Shown piece by piece: positions 40,872 through 49,229 of a stretch of 64,000 nt of DNA (positions within the stretch are counted from its first letter, which is position 1; each line of letters opens with the position of its first letter). The notes beneath the pieces were generated by a model, which worked only from the letters and a program-made list of their open reading frames with translations, did no database searches and was not told the DNA's origin. Source of the stretch: Nocardioides palaemonis (GTDB lineage Bacteria > Actinomycetota > Actinomycetes > Propionibacteriales > Nocardioidaceae); NCBI RefSeq assembly GCF_018275325.1, contig NZ_JAGVQR010000003.1, positions 124,001-188,000 of the forward strand, read 5' to 3'. Position numbers and translations under genes: made by a program.

Positions 40872-41738
40872 TCAGGGGCGCGGCGAGACGCAGACCGCCA
40901 CCATGCCGGGGCCGACGTGCGCGCCGAGCACCGCGCCGAGCTCACCGCACATCACCTCGCGCCCCTCGAGCCCGGTGACCAGCCGCTCGGCGAGGACCGC
41001 GGTGAGCTCGGTGGCCCGCTCGGGGTTCGCGAGGTGGGCGACGCAGACGTCGACCGGCTCGTCGCCGGCGGCCTCGACGGCGAGGTCGGCGAGCCGGGCC
41101 AGCGCGCGCGACGTCGTACGCACGCGCTCGCGCGGCACCACCCGCCCCTCGACGATCTCCAGCAGCGGCTTCACCGACAACGCGCTGCCGACCAGGGCCG
41201 CGGCCGCGCCGATGCGTCCGCCGCGACGCAGGTGCTCGAGGGTGTCGACGTAGAACAGGGAGGTCGCCGCCTGGCCGCGCGCGAGCGCCGCCTCCGCGGC
41301 CTCCTGCCCCGACCCGCCGGCGTCGAGCACGTCGGCGGCGGTGAGCGCGGCGTAGCCGGTGGCGATGCCGACCTGGCCAGAGTCGACGACGTGGACCGGC
41401 AGGTCGAGCTCGAGCGCCGCGAGCTGGGCGGACTCGAAGGTCCCGCTCATCTCGCCCGAGAGGTGCACCGAGACCACCTCCTCGGCGCCGGCCGCCTCGA
41501 GCGAGCGGTAGAGCTCGGCGAAGAGCGCCGGGGCGGGGCGCGAGGTGCTGACCGTGACGCCCGTCCGCAACGCCTCGGCGACGACGTCGGGCGTGGCACC
41601 GTCGGGTCCCTCGTCGAGCACCTGCGAGCCGACCACGACCTGGAGCGGCACGACCCGGATCCCGCGGTCCGCGGCCAGGTCGGCGGGCAGGCTGGCGGTC
41701 GAGTCGGTGACGACGACGCGGGACCGGGGGCGGGACAT
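40872..41738 (-). CDS. DegV-family fatty-acid-binding protein
   Basis: 288 residues. The N-terminal VVTDSTASLPADLAADRGI and the middle segments VSTSRPAPALFAEL and SVHLSGEMSGTFESA are DegV hallmarks. DegV/FakB proteins present a bound fatty acid to the kinase FakA for incorporation into phospholipid. No fakA is visible here. The gene is syntenic with Rv2417c beside comEA/comEC. ATG 41738 is 6 nt after TAGGGT. Confidence 0.92.
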   Translation of the reverse strand: MSRPRSRVVVTDSTASLPADLAADRGIRVVPLQVVVGSQVLDEGPDGATPDVVAEALRTGVTVSTSRPAPALFAELYRSLEAAGAEEVVSVHLSGEMSGTFESAQLAALELDLPVHVVDSGQVGIATGYAALTAADVLDAGGSGQEAAEAALARGQAATSLFYVDTLEHLRRGGRIGAAAALVGSALSVKPLLEIVEGRVVPRERVRTTSRALARLADLAVEAAGDEPVDVCVAHLANPERATELTAVLAERLVTGLEGREVMCGELGAVLGAHVGPGMVAVCVSPRP

Positions 41739-41744
41739 GGCGTG

Positions 41745-41750
41745 ACCCTA
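41745..41750 (-). promoter_or_regulatory. -10 hexamer TAGGGT of degV-type gene
   Basis: TAGGGT on the minus strand, 6 nt before the ATG at 41738. Confidence 0.45.
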
Positions 41751-41800
41751 GCGCCCGCCTCGCAGGGGGCCCGGCGACCACGGCGCAACCAGGCACCGGG

Positions 41801-41806
41801 TTGGAT
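41801..41806 (+). promoter_or_regulatory. -10-like hexamer TTGGAT
   Basis: TTGGAT, 6 nt before the GTG at 41813; it helps choose that start. One base from TANNNT. Confidence 0.25.
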
Positions 41807-41812
41807 GTGCTC

Positions 41813-42682
41813 GTGTCCGACGCTATCGGGAGCTTCGCCGACACGCTGCGGGAGGCGATCGACCGCCGGGGACTGGCCCTGCACCGGGTCCGCGACCGGC
41901 TCGAGCACCGCGGCGTGGTGATCAGCGTGGCCACGCTCAGCTACTGGCAGTCGGGCCGCAGCGTCCCGGCCCGGCGGGGCTCCCTCGCCGCGCTGCCGCA
42001 CCTCGAGGAGATCCTCGGCCTCGAGCCGGGCGAGCTCGGCGTCGCGCTCGACCGGACCCGCCCCGCGCCGGACGGGCCGCCGTGCCTCACCACGCTGTGG
42101 CCCGACCACGCCCACGTGCTCGCACGGCTCGACACCCGGTGGGACGCCGAGCTCGACCGGCTGGTGCTGCACGACCTGCTCCGGGTGGGACCCGACCGGC
42201 GGCTGGTGTCGATGACCACCCGGCAGGTGCTCCGCGCCAAGGTCGACGGTCCCGACCGGCGGGTGATCCTGCACCACCAGCGCGACTGCGCCGTCGACCT
42301 GCCGCGCATCCGCCCGGTCCGCGGCTGCACCCTCGGCCGGGTCGTACGCCGTCGTCCCGAGGGGGTCGTCGCCGCCGAGCTCGTCTTCCCCCGTCCGCTC
42401 CGGCGCGGCGAGACGGTGATGGTCGAGCACGAGCTCACGTCGGTCGGTCCCGGTCCCCTCGACCTGCGGCACGGGCGGCGGGCGCGCACGTCGATGCGGG
42501 AGTACTGCCTCGAGGTGGAGTTCGACCCGGCCGCACTGCCGGCGTCGGTGTCGGCCTACTGCGACGACGACACCTGGCCGGTCGACCTCGACCCCGCGCA
42601 CACCGCCCACCTGGTGCGCTCGGACGCGCCCGGGGGCTCCGTGGGGATCAGCTGGACCTGGCCGGACGTCGGCCCGAGTTAA
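41813..42682 (+). CDS. Helix-turn-helix (XRE-like) protein, hypothetical
   Basis: 289 residues. The first 65 residues form an XRE-like helix-turn-helix (FADTLREAIDRRGLALHRVR, then SVATLSYWQSGRSVPAR). The remaining 220 residues are beta-rich with several His/Asp pairs (LHHQRDCAVDLPRI, MVEHELTSVG, SAYCDDDTWPVDLD) and no family I recognise; it may be a sensor or ligand-binding domain. GTG 41813 is preferred by the hexamer spacing; TTG 41801 or GTG 41807 are alternatives. A weak hairpin follows at 42692-42712. Confidence 0.65.
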   Translation: MSDAIGSFADTLREAIDRRGLALHRVRDRLEHRGVVISVATLSYWQSGRSVPARRGSLAALPHLEEILGLEPGELGVALDRTRPAPDGPPCLTTLWPDHAHVLARLDTRWDAELDRLVLHDLLRVGPDRRLVSMTTRQVLRAKVDGPDRRVILHHQRDCAVDLPRIRPVRGCTLGRVVRRRPEGVVAAELVFPRPLRRGETVMVEHELTSVGPGPLDLRHGRRARTSMREYCLEVEFDPAALPASVSAYCDDDTWPVDLDPAHTAHLVRSDAPGGSVGISWTWPDVGPS

Positions 42683-42770
42683 CTGTTAACGCCCCGTGCC
42701 CCCTTGTCGGGGTGCGGTGCGAGCGGCGAGATTCTGCGCGTCCATCTTTTCTCGGGAAGGAACACCTCTC

Positions 42771-43198
42771 ATGCGCAACCCCCACCGCCGGGCACTCGCC
42801 GGCATCGCGACGCTCGCCACCGCGGCACTGGCCCTCACCCCGGCCGCCACGCACGCCGAGCCGAGCACCGCGGCCACCGCCGCGCAGCAGGACCAGGCGC
42901 CGCTCGTCGGCTCCGCCTCCGCCGACCGCTTCATCGTGGTCATGGACGAGCAGGTCACCCAGGCCGACGTGAAGGCCGCCAAGACCGACGCGCGCGGCGA
43001 CGGCGCGACGGTCGAGCACACCTACAAGACCGTGGTCGACGGCTTCGTCGCCGACCTCACCCCGGCGGCGCTCGACGCGCTCCGCGGCAACCCGGACGTC
43101 GCCCGACCGTCGGCAGCTACCTCATCGGTCGCGCCACCACCAACGTGGTGACCGACGCCGGCACCGGCTCGCCGAACCGCCTGCTGTTCGTCGGCTGA
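42771..43198 (+). pseudogene. Subtilase (peptidase S8) remnant with the catalytic domain deleted
   Basis: ATG 42771, with AAGGAA about 9 nt upstream, opens a normal secreted protease start: a signal peptide (MRNPHRRALAGIATLATAAL) and an inhibitor I9 propeptide (RFIVVMDEQVTQADVKAAK to ALDALRGNPDV). At about 43100 the I9 part ends and the next homologous sequence, in another frame, is the extreme C-terminus of S8 proteases: GRATTNVVTDAGTGSPNRLL, then FVG and stop at 43198. The whole catalytic domain (about 270 residues with Asp, His and Ser) is absent. Read straight through, the frame gives a 126-residue protein stopping at 43151. Confidence 0.75.
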
Positions 43199-43213
43199 CG
43201 CACCTCCTGCACC

Positions 43214-43254
43214 ACGGCAGCGGCCCCGGGCGAGACGCCCGGGGCCGCTGTCGT
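43214..43254. terminator. Strong bidirectional hairpin between subtilase remnant and leuS
   Basis: CAGCGGCCCCGGGCG, loop AGA, CGCCCGGGGCCGCTG: 15 perfect pairs, extendable by four more including one G-U. It lies 19 bp beyond the remnant stop and 20 bp from the leuS stop. Confidence 0.75.
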
Positions 43255-43269
43255 ACGCGGAGCGCTGGG

Positions 43270-45780
43270 TCAGACGACGATGTTGACCAGCTTGGGCGCG
43301 CGCACGACGACCTTGCGCACCTGCGCGCCGTCGATCGCCCGCTGCACGCCGGCGTCGGCCAGGGCCAGCGCCTCGAGGTCGGCCTCGGAGATGTCCGGGG
43401 ACACCTCCAGGCGGCCCTTGACCTTGCCCTTGACCTGCACGACCGCGGTGACCGTGTCCTCGACCAGCAGCGCCTCGTCGACGGCCGGCCAGCCGGCACG
43501 GGCCACGGTCGTCTCCCTCGAGGGGTTCCGGCCCAGCCGCTCCCACATCTCCTCTGCGGTGTAGGGCGCGACCAGCGACAGCAGGACCGTCACCGCCTCC
43601 ACCGCCTCGCGCACCGCCGGGTCGGCCGGGCCGCAGCCGGAGTCGATGGCCTTGCGGGTGGCGTTGACCAGCTCCATCACCCGGGCGACCATCACGTTGA
43701 AGCGGTACGTCTCGACCAGCTCCGCGGCGTCGTGGACGGTGCGGGCGGTCACCCGCCGCAGCGCCTCGTCGCCGGCGGCGACGTCGGCCCCCGGCTCGGA
43801 GGTGACGTCGCCGGACAGCCGCCACGCGCGCTGCAGGAAGCGCAGCGAGCCGTCGGGCGACATGTTGGCCCAGTCGATGTCGTCCTCCGGCGGGCCCGCG
43901 AAGACCAGGGTCAGCCGCACCGCGTCCACGCCGAAGGCCGCGAGCTGCTCCCCCAGGTTGACGCCGTTGCCCAGGGACTTGCTCATCTTCTTGCCCTGGT
44001 TGATCACGAAGCCCTGGTTCAGCTGGGCCGACCACGGCTCGCGGAAGTCGACCAGCCCCATGTCGTTCAGGACCTTGGTGAAGAACCGGCCGTACAGCAG
44101 GTGCAGCACGGCGTGCTCGACACCACCGACGTACAGGTTGGTCGGCATCCAGGCGTTGACCTTGGCGCTGTCGAAGGGCGCGTCGGCCTCGTGCGGCGAG
44201 CAGTAGCGGAACATGTACCAGGACGAGTCGACGAAGGTGTCCATGGTGTCCGTGTCCCGGGTCGCCGGGCCCCCGCAGGTCGGGCAGGTCGTGGTGACCC
44301 ACTCGGTGGCGCCGCCCAGCGGAGACGTGCCCTGGGGCTTCAGGTCGGCGCCCTTCAGCATCGGCAGGGTCACCGGCAGCTGGTCGTCCGGCACCGCCAC
44401 CTCGCCGTGCTCGGGGCAGTGCACGATCGGGATCGGCGCACCCCAGTAGCGCTGGCGGCTCAGCAGCCAGTCGCGCAGGCGGTAGTTGACCGCCCCGGTG
44501 CCACGCCCGTCGGCCTCCAGGCGCTCGATGATCGTGCGGATCCCGGACGCCTTGTCGGCAAGCCCGTCCAGCGGCCCGCTGTTGACGTACGTGCCGTCAC
44601 CCGACGTCGCGACGCCGGAGGTCTCCGGGTCGTCCTCCCCCGGCACGTCGATGACCCGGCGCACCGGCAGGCCCATCGCGCGGGCGAAGTCCAGGTCGCG
44701 CTGGTCGTGGGCGGGGACCGCCATGATCGCGCCGGTGCCGTAGTCCGCCAGGACGTAGTCGCTCGCCCAGACCGGGACCTGCTCGCCGGAGACCGGGTTG
44801 GTCGCGGTGATGCCCAGGTCGACGCCGGTCTTCGGGCGGTCGGTGGCCAGCCGGTCGATGTCGGAGGCCTTGCGGACCTCGACCAGGTAGTCCTCCAGCG
44901 CCTGCGCGCGGTCGGGGTGCACGATCTCGGCAGCCAGCGCCGCGTCGGCGGCGACCACCATGAACGTCGCGCCGTACAGCGTGTCGGGCCGGGTCGTGTA
45001 GACCTCGACGTCGCGCTCACCGGTGGCGGTGCCCAGCGTGAAGGTGACGTGGGCGCCCTCGGAGCGGCCGATCCAGTTGCGCTGCGCAGTGACGACGCGG
45101 TCGGGCCACGTCCTCTCCAGCTCGTCCAGCCCGTCCAGCAGCTCCTGGGCGTAGTCGGTGATCTTGAAGTACCACTGGGTCAGCTCCTTCTTGGTCACCT
45201 CCGCCCCGCACCGCTCGCACTGCCCGCCCACGACCTGCTCGTTGGCCAGCACCGTCTGGTCCTGCGGGCACCAGTTGACCGGCGACTTCTTCCGGTAGGC
45301 CAGGCCGCGCTCGTGGAACTTCAGGAACAGCCACTGGGTCCAGCGGTAGTAGTCCGGGTCGGAGGTGTTGAAGGTGCGCGACCAGTCGAACGACGCGGCG
45401 TAGCGCCGGCACGACTCGATCGACTTCGCGATGTTGGCGCGCGTGTAGGTGTCGGGGTGCTCGTCGTTGCGGATCGCGGCGTTCTCCGCGGGCAGGCCGA
45501 AGGAGTCGAAGCCCATCGGGTTCAGCACCTCGTAGCCGCGCTGCCACCAGTAGCGCGCGACCACGTCGTGCAGCGCGAACACCTCGGCGTGACCCATGTG
45601 CAGGTCGCCGCTCGGGTAGGGGAACATCGTCAGCGCGTAGCGCTTCTCGCGCGGGCTGTCGTCGTCGGCGCGGAAGGGCTCCAGCTCCTCCCACACCTGC
45701 TGCCACTTCGTCTCGGTGGCCGCGACGTCGTAGGTCGCCTCGCCGTGGCCGGGGACTGCGTTGGTCTGCTCGGGATTCAT
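43270..45780 (-). CDS. leuS: Leucyl-tRNA synthetase
   Basis: 836 residues, full length. The class I HIGH motif is HMGH in [14 protein letters not shown] (about 55-68) and the KMSKS loop is [13 protein letters not shown]; the CP1 editing domain and the zinc-like CERCGAE segment are present. It charges tRNA-Leu. The ATG at 45780 has a Shine-Dalgarno-like GGAGCGAGAGAG directly upstream. A T-rich terminator stands between the predicted promoter and this start, which implies attenuation. Confidence 0.97.
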   Translation of the reverse strand: MNPEQTNAVPGHGEATYDVAATETKWQQVWEELEPFRADDDSPREKRYALTMFPYPSGDLHMGHAEVFALHDVVARYWWQRGYEVLNPMGFDSFGLPAENAAIRNDEHPDTYTRANIAKSIESCRRYAASFDWSRTFNTSDPDYYRWTQWLFLKFHERGLAYRKKSPVNWCPQDQTVLANEQVVGGQCERCGAEVTKKELTQWYFKITDYAQELLDGLDELERTWPDRVVTAQRNWIGRSEGAHVTFTLGTATGERDVEVYTTRPDTLYGATFMVVAADAALAAEIVHPDRAQALEDYLVEVRKASDIDRLATDRPKTGVDLGITATNPVSGEQVPVWASDYVLADYGTGAIMAVPAHDQRDLDFARAMGLPVRRVIDVPGEDDPETSGVATSGDGTYVNSGPLDGLADKASGIRTIIERLEADGRGTGAVNYRLRDWLLSRQRYWGAPIPIVHCPEHGEVAVPDDQLPVTLPMLKGADLKPQGTSPLGGATEWVTTTCPTCGGPATRDTDTMDTFVDSSWYMFRYCSPHEADAPFDSAKVNAWMPTNLYVGGVEHAVLHLLYGRFFTKVLNDMGLVDFREPWSAQLNQGFVINQGKKMSKSLGNGVNLGEQLAAFGVDAVRLTLVFAGPPEDDIDWANMSPDGSLRFLQRAWRLSGDVTSEPGADVAAGDEALRRVTARTVHDAAELVETYRFNVMVARVMELVNATRKAIDSGCGPADPAVREAVEAVTVLLSLVAPYTAEEMWERLGRNPSRETTVARAGWPAVDEALLVEDTVTAVVQVKGKVKGRLEVSPDISEADLEALALADAGVQRAIDGAQVRKVVVRAPKLVNIVV

Positions 45781-45820
45781 CTCTCTCGCTCCTTGGGGCT
45801 CCTGCTCCTGACATGAAAAA

Positions 45821-45841
45821 ACCCCTCACGCATGGAGGGGT
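45821..45841 (-). terminator. Intrinsic terminator/attenuator in leuS leader
   Basis: On the minus strand ACCCCTC, a 7-nt loop, GAGGGGT, followed by a T run: a 7-bp stem with the clearest T tract in the window. It ends 40 nt before the leuS ATG and lies downstream of the predicted promoter, so it must be read through for leuS expression. Confidence 0.75.
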
Positions 45842-45915
45842 GGCCGCGATGACTGCCTGGACGGTGGGTCAGCGCGGCTGTCGAAGGAGCAGGATCTGCG
45901 ACGGCACACGACCAT
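45826..45915 (-). CDS. Possible leader peptide of leuS attenuator
   Basis: ATG 45915, or GTG 45909, opens a 29-codon frame reading MVVCRRRSCSFDSRADPP and ending PPLHA; the stop codon straddles the loop and the descending arm of the attenuator, and the single Leu codon (CTC) is in the ascending arm. A ribosome stalled at that Leu codon would block the hairpin and allow leuS transcription. There is no run of Leu codons, so this is speculative. The GTG at 45909 sits 4 nt after TACGAT (45914-45919). Confidence 0.3.
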   Translation of the reverse strand: MVVCRRRSCSFDSRADPPSRQSSRPPLHA

Positions 45916-45919
45916 CGTA
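45914..45919 (-). promoter_or_regulatory. Candidate -10 hexamer TACGAT of leuS
   Basis: TACGAT on the minus strand, about 73 nt upstream of the terminator stem. Transcription would start near 45907 and pass through the leader ORF and attenuator before leuS. The -35 region (GGCAGT) is poor. Confidence 0.4.
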
Positions 45920-45945
45920 GCCCCTCGCCGCGCGATACTGCCCGG

Positions 45946-46743
45946 GTGACCGGTGCAGACCTCAGCAGGTACGACGACTGGCTCGACTTCCTGCGCGGCC
46001 TGCCCGCGCTGGTCCCGCAGGTGCGCGTGGTGGTGGTCAGCGGCTCCGCAGTGACCGGCGGCCACGACGACCACTCCGACCTCGACGTGCAGGTGTGGTG
46101 CGACGGCCCCTCCGCCGAGTCCTACGACGCCGCACTGGCGCTGGTCCACGAGCGGTTCGACGTCGACCACGTCTGGCGGGTCGCGGCCGGGGCGTGGCCG
46201 ACGGCGACCCAGGGGTTCGTGCACCTCCAGCCGGACGCGGCGGACCTGTCCCGCCCGACGCGGCTCGTGGACCTCTGGATCGACGAGGTGCCCGAGCGGC
46301 TGACCATCGACGTACGCCGCCACGGGACGCCGCTGGTCCTGCACGACCCCGACGGCCTGCTCCTCCTCGAGCACGACCCCGAGGAGCCGATGGCCGAGCA
46401 GCGCCGGCGCGCCGTCGAGCAGGCGGCGGCGCGGCGCGAGACCGGCGCCTGGCTGGTCCAGCGGGCGATCGCCCGCGACGACCTGGCCGAGGCGACGTGG
46501 TTCCACATGCGCTTCGCCGTCGAGCCGCTCGTGATGCTGCTGCGGGTCCGGCACTGCCCGGCGCGCCACGACTTCGGCCTGCGCTACCTGCGTACCGACC
46601 TGCCGCCGGGCGCCGCCGAGCGGGTCGAGGCGCTGCTGCCCGGGCCGGACCTCGCCGCCCGCGCACGGGCGGCGTTCGCCTGGCAGGACGAGGTGCTGGC
46701 CGAGCTGGGCGTCGCGCCGGTCAGCGGACGATCTGCGGAGTGA
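45946..46743 (+). CDS. Nucleotidyltransferase-fold protein
   Basis: 265 residues. The segment VVVSGSAVTGGHDDHSDLDV shows the G-S-x-N-D-x-D-type motif of the pol-beta nucleotidyltransferase superfamily (GS followed by D-x-D), and a C-terminal helical region follows. Such proteins include aminoglycoside adenylyltransferases and many unknown enzymes; no substrate can be named. GTG 45946 diverges from leuS, 165 bp away. The 3' end overlaps the convergent DUF4870 gene by 23 bp. Confidence 0.75.
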   Translation: MTGADLSRYDDWLDFLRGLPALVPQVRVVVVSGSAVTGGHDDHSDLDVQVWCDGPSAESYDAALALVHERFDVDHVWRVAAGAWPTATQGFVHLQPDAADLSRPTRLVDLWIDEVPERLTIDVRRHGTPLVLHDPDGLLLLEHDPEEPMAEQRRRAVEQAAARRETGAWLVQRAIARDDLAEATWFHMRFAVEPLVMLLRVRHCPARHDFGLRYLRTDLPPGAAERVEALLPGPDLAARARAAFAWQDEVLAELGVAPVSGRSAE

Positions 46744-47146
46744 GCGGCGGGTTCCACCACTCGCCGTTGTAGGCCTTGACCGCGCCGATCACGTGCAGGA
46801 TGCCGGCGATCACGAGGGGCACCGCGAAGATCGGCAGGAGGAAGAGGAACCCGAGCCCGAGGGTGGCGATGCCGAGGATCACGTAGAGCACGCCCGCCAC
46901 GACGAGCCAGACGAACATCGAGATCTGCACGTTGATCGAGTTGGCGGCGTGCGCGCGCACGAAGGGCCCGCGGTCCTTGTGGATCAGGTAGACCGCGACC
47001 GAGGCGACGAAGCCGAGGAAGCCGGCGGAGACCACCATCGCCACGAGTGCGCCGGCGTGGCTGAGCATGCCCCAGGTGCGCTCGTCCTGCGGCGACATGG
47101 GCGGCTGGGGCTGGCCGTAGGGCTGCTGCGGGTACTGCTCGGACAT
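46721..47146 (-). CDS. DUF4870 domain-containing membrane protein
   Basis: 141 residues. A Pro/Gln/Tyr-rich N-terminus (MSEQYPQQPYGQPQPPMSPQ) is followed by DERTWGMLSHAGALVAMVVS and three to four transmembrane helices (FLGFVASVAVYLIHKDRGPF, FVWLVVAGVLYVILGIATLG, and a last one near LLPIFAVPLVIAGILHVIG), the typical DUF4870 layout. The HAANSINVQISM segment is a family hallmark. Function unknown. ATG 47146 follows GGAGCGAGAGAG. Confidence 0.88.
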   Translation of the reverse strand: MSEQYPQQPYGQPQPPMSPQDERTWGMLSHAGALVAMVVSAGFLGFVASVAVYLIHKDRGPFVRAHAANSINVQISMFVWLVVAGVLYVILGIATLGLGFLFLLPIFAVPLVIAGILHVIGAVKAYNGEWWNPPLTPQIVR

Positions 47147-47252
47147 CTCTCTCGCTCCTCGGTGGGCCCGGTCACCCGGGCGGTGGATGGCTCCAGCCAA
47201 CCACGTCCGCAGCCCCATTTCACCGGTTCCCGGGGTGCGTTCAGGGTCGCCT

Positions 47253-47321
47253 CGGGGTAGTCCAGTGGCCACCTGCTGCTCGACGGTCGTCCGGACGACG
47301 TCTCGCCACTGGACTACCCCG
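47253..47321. repeat. 69-bp inverted repeat with 17-bp arms
   Basis: CGGGGTAGTCCAGTGGC (47253-47269) and its exact complement GCCACTGGACTACCCCG (47305-47321) enclose 35 nt that contain a further 14-bp palindrome, GTCGTCCGGACGAC. It stands in the divergent space between DUF4870 and the ArsR-type gene, 23 bp before the latter's -35 box. Possible roles are REP-like element, operator or attenuator. Confidence 0.7.
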
Positions 47322-47344
47322 GCAGGCGACCGCCCAAGAGATGT

Positions 47345-47373
47345 TTGACAGTCGACGCCTCGTGACGCAAACT
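47345..47373 (+). promoter_or_regulatory. Promoter of ArsR-MFS operon
   Basis: A perfect -35 TTGACA (47345-47350), a 17-bp spacer and a weaker -10 CAAACT (47368-47373). It overlaps a GTTTG/CAAAC inverted repeat that could be the operator of the regulator it drives. Confidence 0.55.
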
Positions 47374-47403
47374 GACTCCCCAACAACTCGTGGAGGGTGA
47401 GAC

Positions 47404-47973
47404 GTGGACGAGACCGACACCGGCGCCGTTGCCCGGCTGCGCGCGATCGCGCACCCCGTCCGGCTGCGGATCCTGTCGCTGCTGACGGCGGAGGCGATGA
47501 GCGCCGCCGAGGTGGCGCGCGCGCTCGACCTGACCCACGCCAACGCGTCCTACCACCTGCGCCAGCTGCACGACAGCGGCGAGCTCGTGGTCGAGAGCGA
47601 GGAGAAGGTGCGCGGCGGGCTGGCCAAGCGCTACCGCTACGACGCCTCCCGCGAGGTCGCCGACCGCTCCCAAGGGATCGACGACCGGGTGGCCTACGCC
47701 CGCGCGACCGCGCTCGAGGTGGAGCGGCGCCTGCTCGAGGCGGCGCCCGGCTCCGGCTCCTCCAGCGACCTCGAGACGTGGGTGCCGGTCGAGGCGTGGC
47801 ACCGCGCGCTCGACCTGCTCCACGAGGCGTCCCACCTGCTGCACGCCGAGGCCCGGCCGGCCGGGACCCCCGGCACGATGCACGTCTCCGCCACCACCAC
47901 GGCGTTCACGATGGCCGGCGGCCTCGCCGGCGAGGAGACCCGCTGGATCCCGCGCCGGGAGGACCTGCGATGA
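47404..47973 (+). CDS. ArsR-type winged-helix regulator
   Basis: 189 residues. The N-terminal winged helix (about 8-85) contains AIAHPVRLRILSLLTAEA and AEVARALDLTHANASYHLRQL, followed by KRYRYDA of the wing. The C-terminal 100 residues have no metal-binding Cys pairs, so this is an HTH_20-like regulator rather than a metal sensor. The GTG has GGAGGGTGAG about 6-12 nt upstream. Its TGA overlaps the ATG of an MFS transporter (ATGA), so it very likely controls that transporter and itself. Confidence 0.9.
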   Translation: MDETDTGAVARLRAIAHPVRLRILSLLTAEAMSAAEVARALDLTHANASYHLRQLHDSGELVVESEEKVRGGLAKRYRYDASREVADRSQGIDDRVAYARATALEVERRLLEAAPGSGSSSDLETWVPVEAWHRALDLLHEASHLLHAEARPAGTPGTMHVSATTTAFTMAGGLAGEETRWIPRREDLR

Positions 47974-49220
47974 CCTGGAAGGCGTCGTTCGCGCCCCTGC
48001 GCAACCGCAACTTCGCGTGGTACTTCGCGTCGCGCTTCGTCAACACCCTGGGCACCATGATGGCGAGCATCGCGCTCGCCTTCGCGGTGCTCGACATCAC
48101 CGACTCCCCCGCCGCGCTCGGCCAGGTCCTGGCCGCCCGCACGGTCCCGATGGTCGCGCTGCTGCTCTACGGCGGCGTGATCGCCGACCGGTTCCCGCGG
48201 ACGCTGGTCCTCCAGCTGTCCAACGTGGGCTCGGCCCTCGCCCAGGGCGCGATCGCGCTGCTGGTGCTCGGTGGCCACGCCGAGATCTGGATGCTGGCGG
48301 TGCTCGGGGCCGTGCACGGCGCGGTGTCGGGCATCGGCTTCCCGGCGATGGCCAGCGTGCTGCCCCAGCTCGTCCCGAAGGAGCACCTCCAGCCCGCCAA
48401 CGCCCTCGTCTCGCTGACCCGCAACGGGATGATGGTGCTCGGGCCGACGGTCGGCGCGCTGCTGGTCGTCACGGTCGGCCCCGGCTGGGCCCTGGCGGTC
48501 GACGCCTCCACCTGGCTGCTGTCGGCGCTGCTCCTGGTGCCGGTGGCCCTGCCGCCGAAGGAGCGCGGCGAGGCGGTCACCAGCACCCTGCAGGAGCTGC
48601 GCGAGGGGTGGACGTTCTTCTGGGCCACGCCGTGGCTCTGGGCCGTCGTCGTCGGCTTCGGGTTCCTCAACTTCATCCACGCGGGCGCCTGGTTCACCCT
48701 CGGCCCAGCCGTGGCCGACGACACCATCGGCCGACAGGGGTGGGGCTACGTGCTCTCCGCCGAGGCGGTCGGCCTGCTCCTCACGACCGTCGTGCTGCTC
48801 CGGGTGCGCCTGGAGCGCCCGCTGCTGCTCGGCATGATCGGCATCGCGTTCCTGGCCCCGCCGTTCTTCGTGCTCGGCGCCGCCCCCCACCTGCTCGTGC
48901 TGGTCGTGGCCGCGTTCGTCGCCGGCGTCGGCACCGAGGTCTTCGGCATGGGGTGGAACCTCGCGATGCAGGAGAACATCGACGACGACATGCTCTCGCG
49001 CGCCTACTCCTACGACGCGCTCGGCTCGTTCGTCGCGATCCCCCTCGGCCAGATCGCCTTCGGGCCCCTCGCCCTGGCGTTCGGCTTCGAGGAGGTGCTG
49101 GTGGTGTCGGCGTTCGCCTACCTCGCGATCGTCGCGCTGGTGCTGTGCTCGAAGGCCGTGCGCAGCCTGCCCCGGTCCCCCGCGACCCCGGCCCCGCCGG
49201 TGACGACCGCCACGCCGTAG
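47970..49220 (+). CDS. MFS transporter (EntS/MacA-like efflux)
   Basis: 416 residues with 12 predicted transmembrane helices. The N-terminal FAPLRNRNFAWYFASRFVNT and the A-like motif GGVIADRFPRTLVL after helix 2 fit the MFS_3/EntS-type exporter group. The substrate is unknown; drug or siderophore export is typical of the group. It is translationally coupled to the ArsR-type regulator. The stop codon TAG is also the start of the -10 hexamer of the next gene. Confidence 0.9.
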   Translation: MTWKASFAPLRNRNFAWYFASRFVNTLGTMMASIALAFAVLDITDSPAALGQVLAARTVPMVALLLYGGVIADRFPRTLVLQLSNVGSALAQGAIALLVLGGHAEIWMLAVLGAVHGAVSGIGFPAMASVLPQLVPKEHLQPANALVSLTRNGMMVLGPTVGALLVVTVGPGWALAVDASTWLLSALLLVPVALPPKERGEAVTSTLQELREGWTFFWATPWLWAVVVGFGFLNFIHAGAWFTLGPAVADDTIGRQGWGYVLSAEAVGLLLTTVVLLRVRLERPLLLGMIGIAFLAPPFFVLGAAPHLLVLVVAAFVAGVGTEVFGMGWNLAMQENIDDDMLSRAYSYDALGSFVAIPLGQIAFGPLALAFGFEEVLVVSAFAYLAIVALVLCSKAVRSLPRSPATPAPPVTTATP

Positions 49221-49223
49221 GGT
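49218..49223 (+). promoter_or_regulatory. -10 hexamer TAGGGT overlapping the MFS stop codon
   Basis: TAGGGT, whose first three bases are the TAG stop of the MFS gene, 6 nt before the ATG at 49230. Confidence 0.45.
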
Positions 49224-49229
49224 CCCGGC

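Noticed and set aside
45830..45870. A T-box-like string (GGGGTGGCCGCG) upstream of leuS
   Set aside because: It is on the plus strand; leuS is transcribed from the minus strand, so it cannot be the T-box of leuS, and no other T-box elements are present.
45826..45915. Cysteine-responsive attenuation from the Cys and Arg codons of the leader ORF
   Set aside because: Two Cys codons are too few and lie far from the hairpin; the downstream gene is leuS, unrelated to sulfur assimilation.
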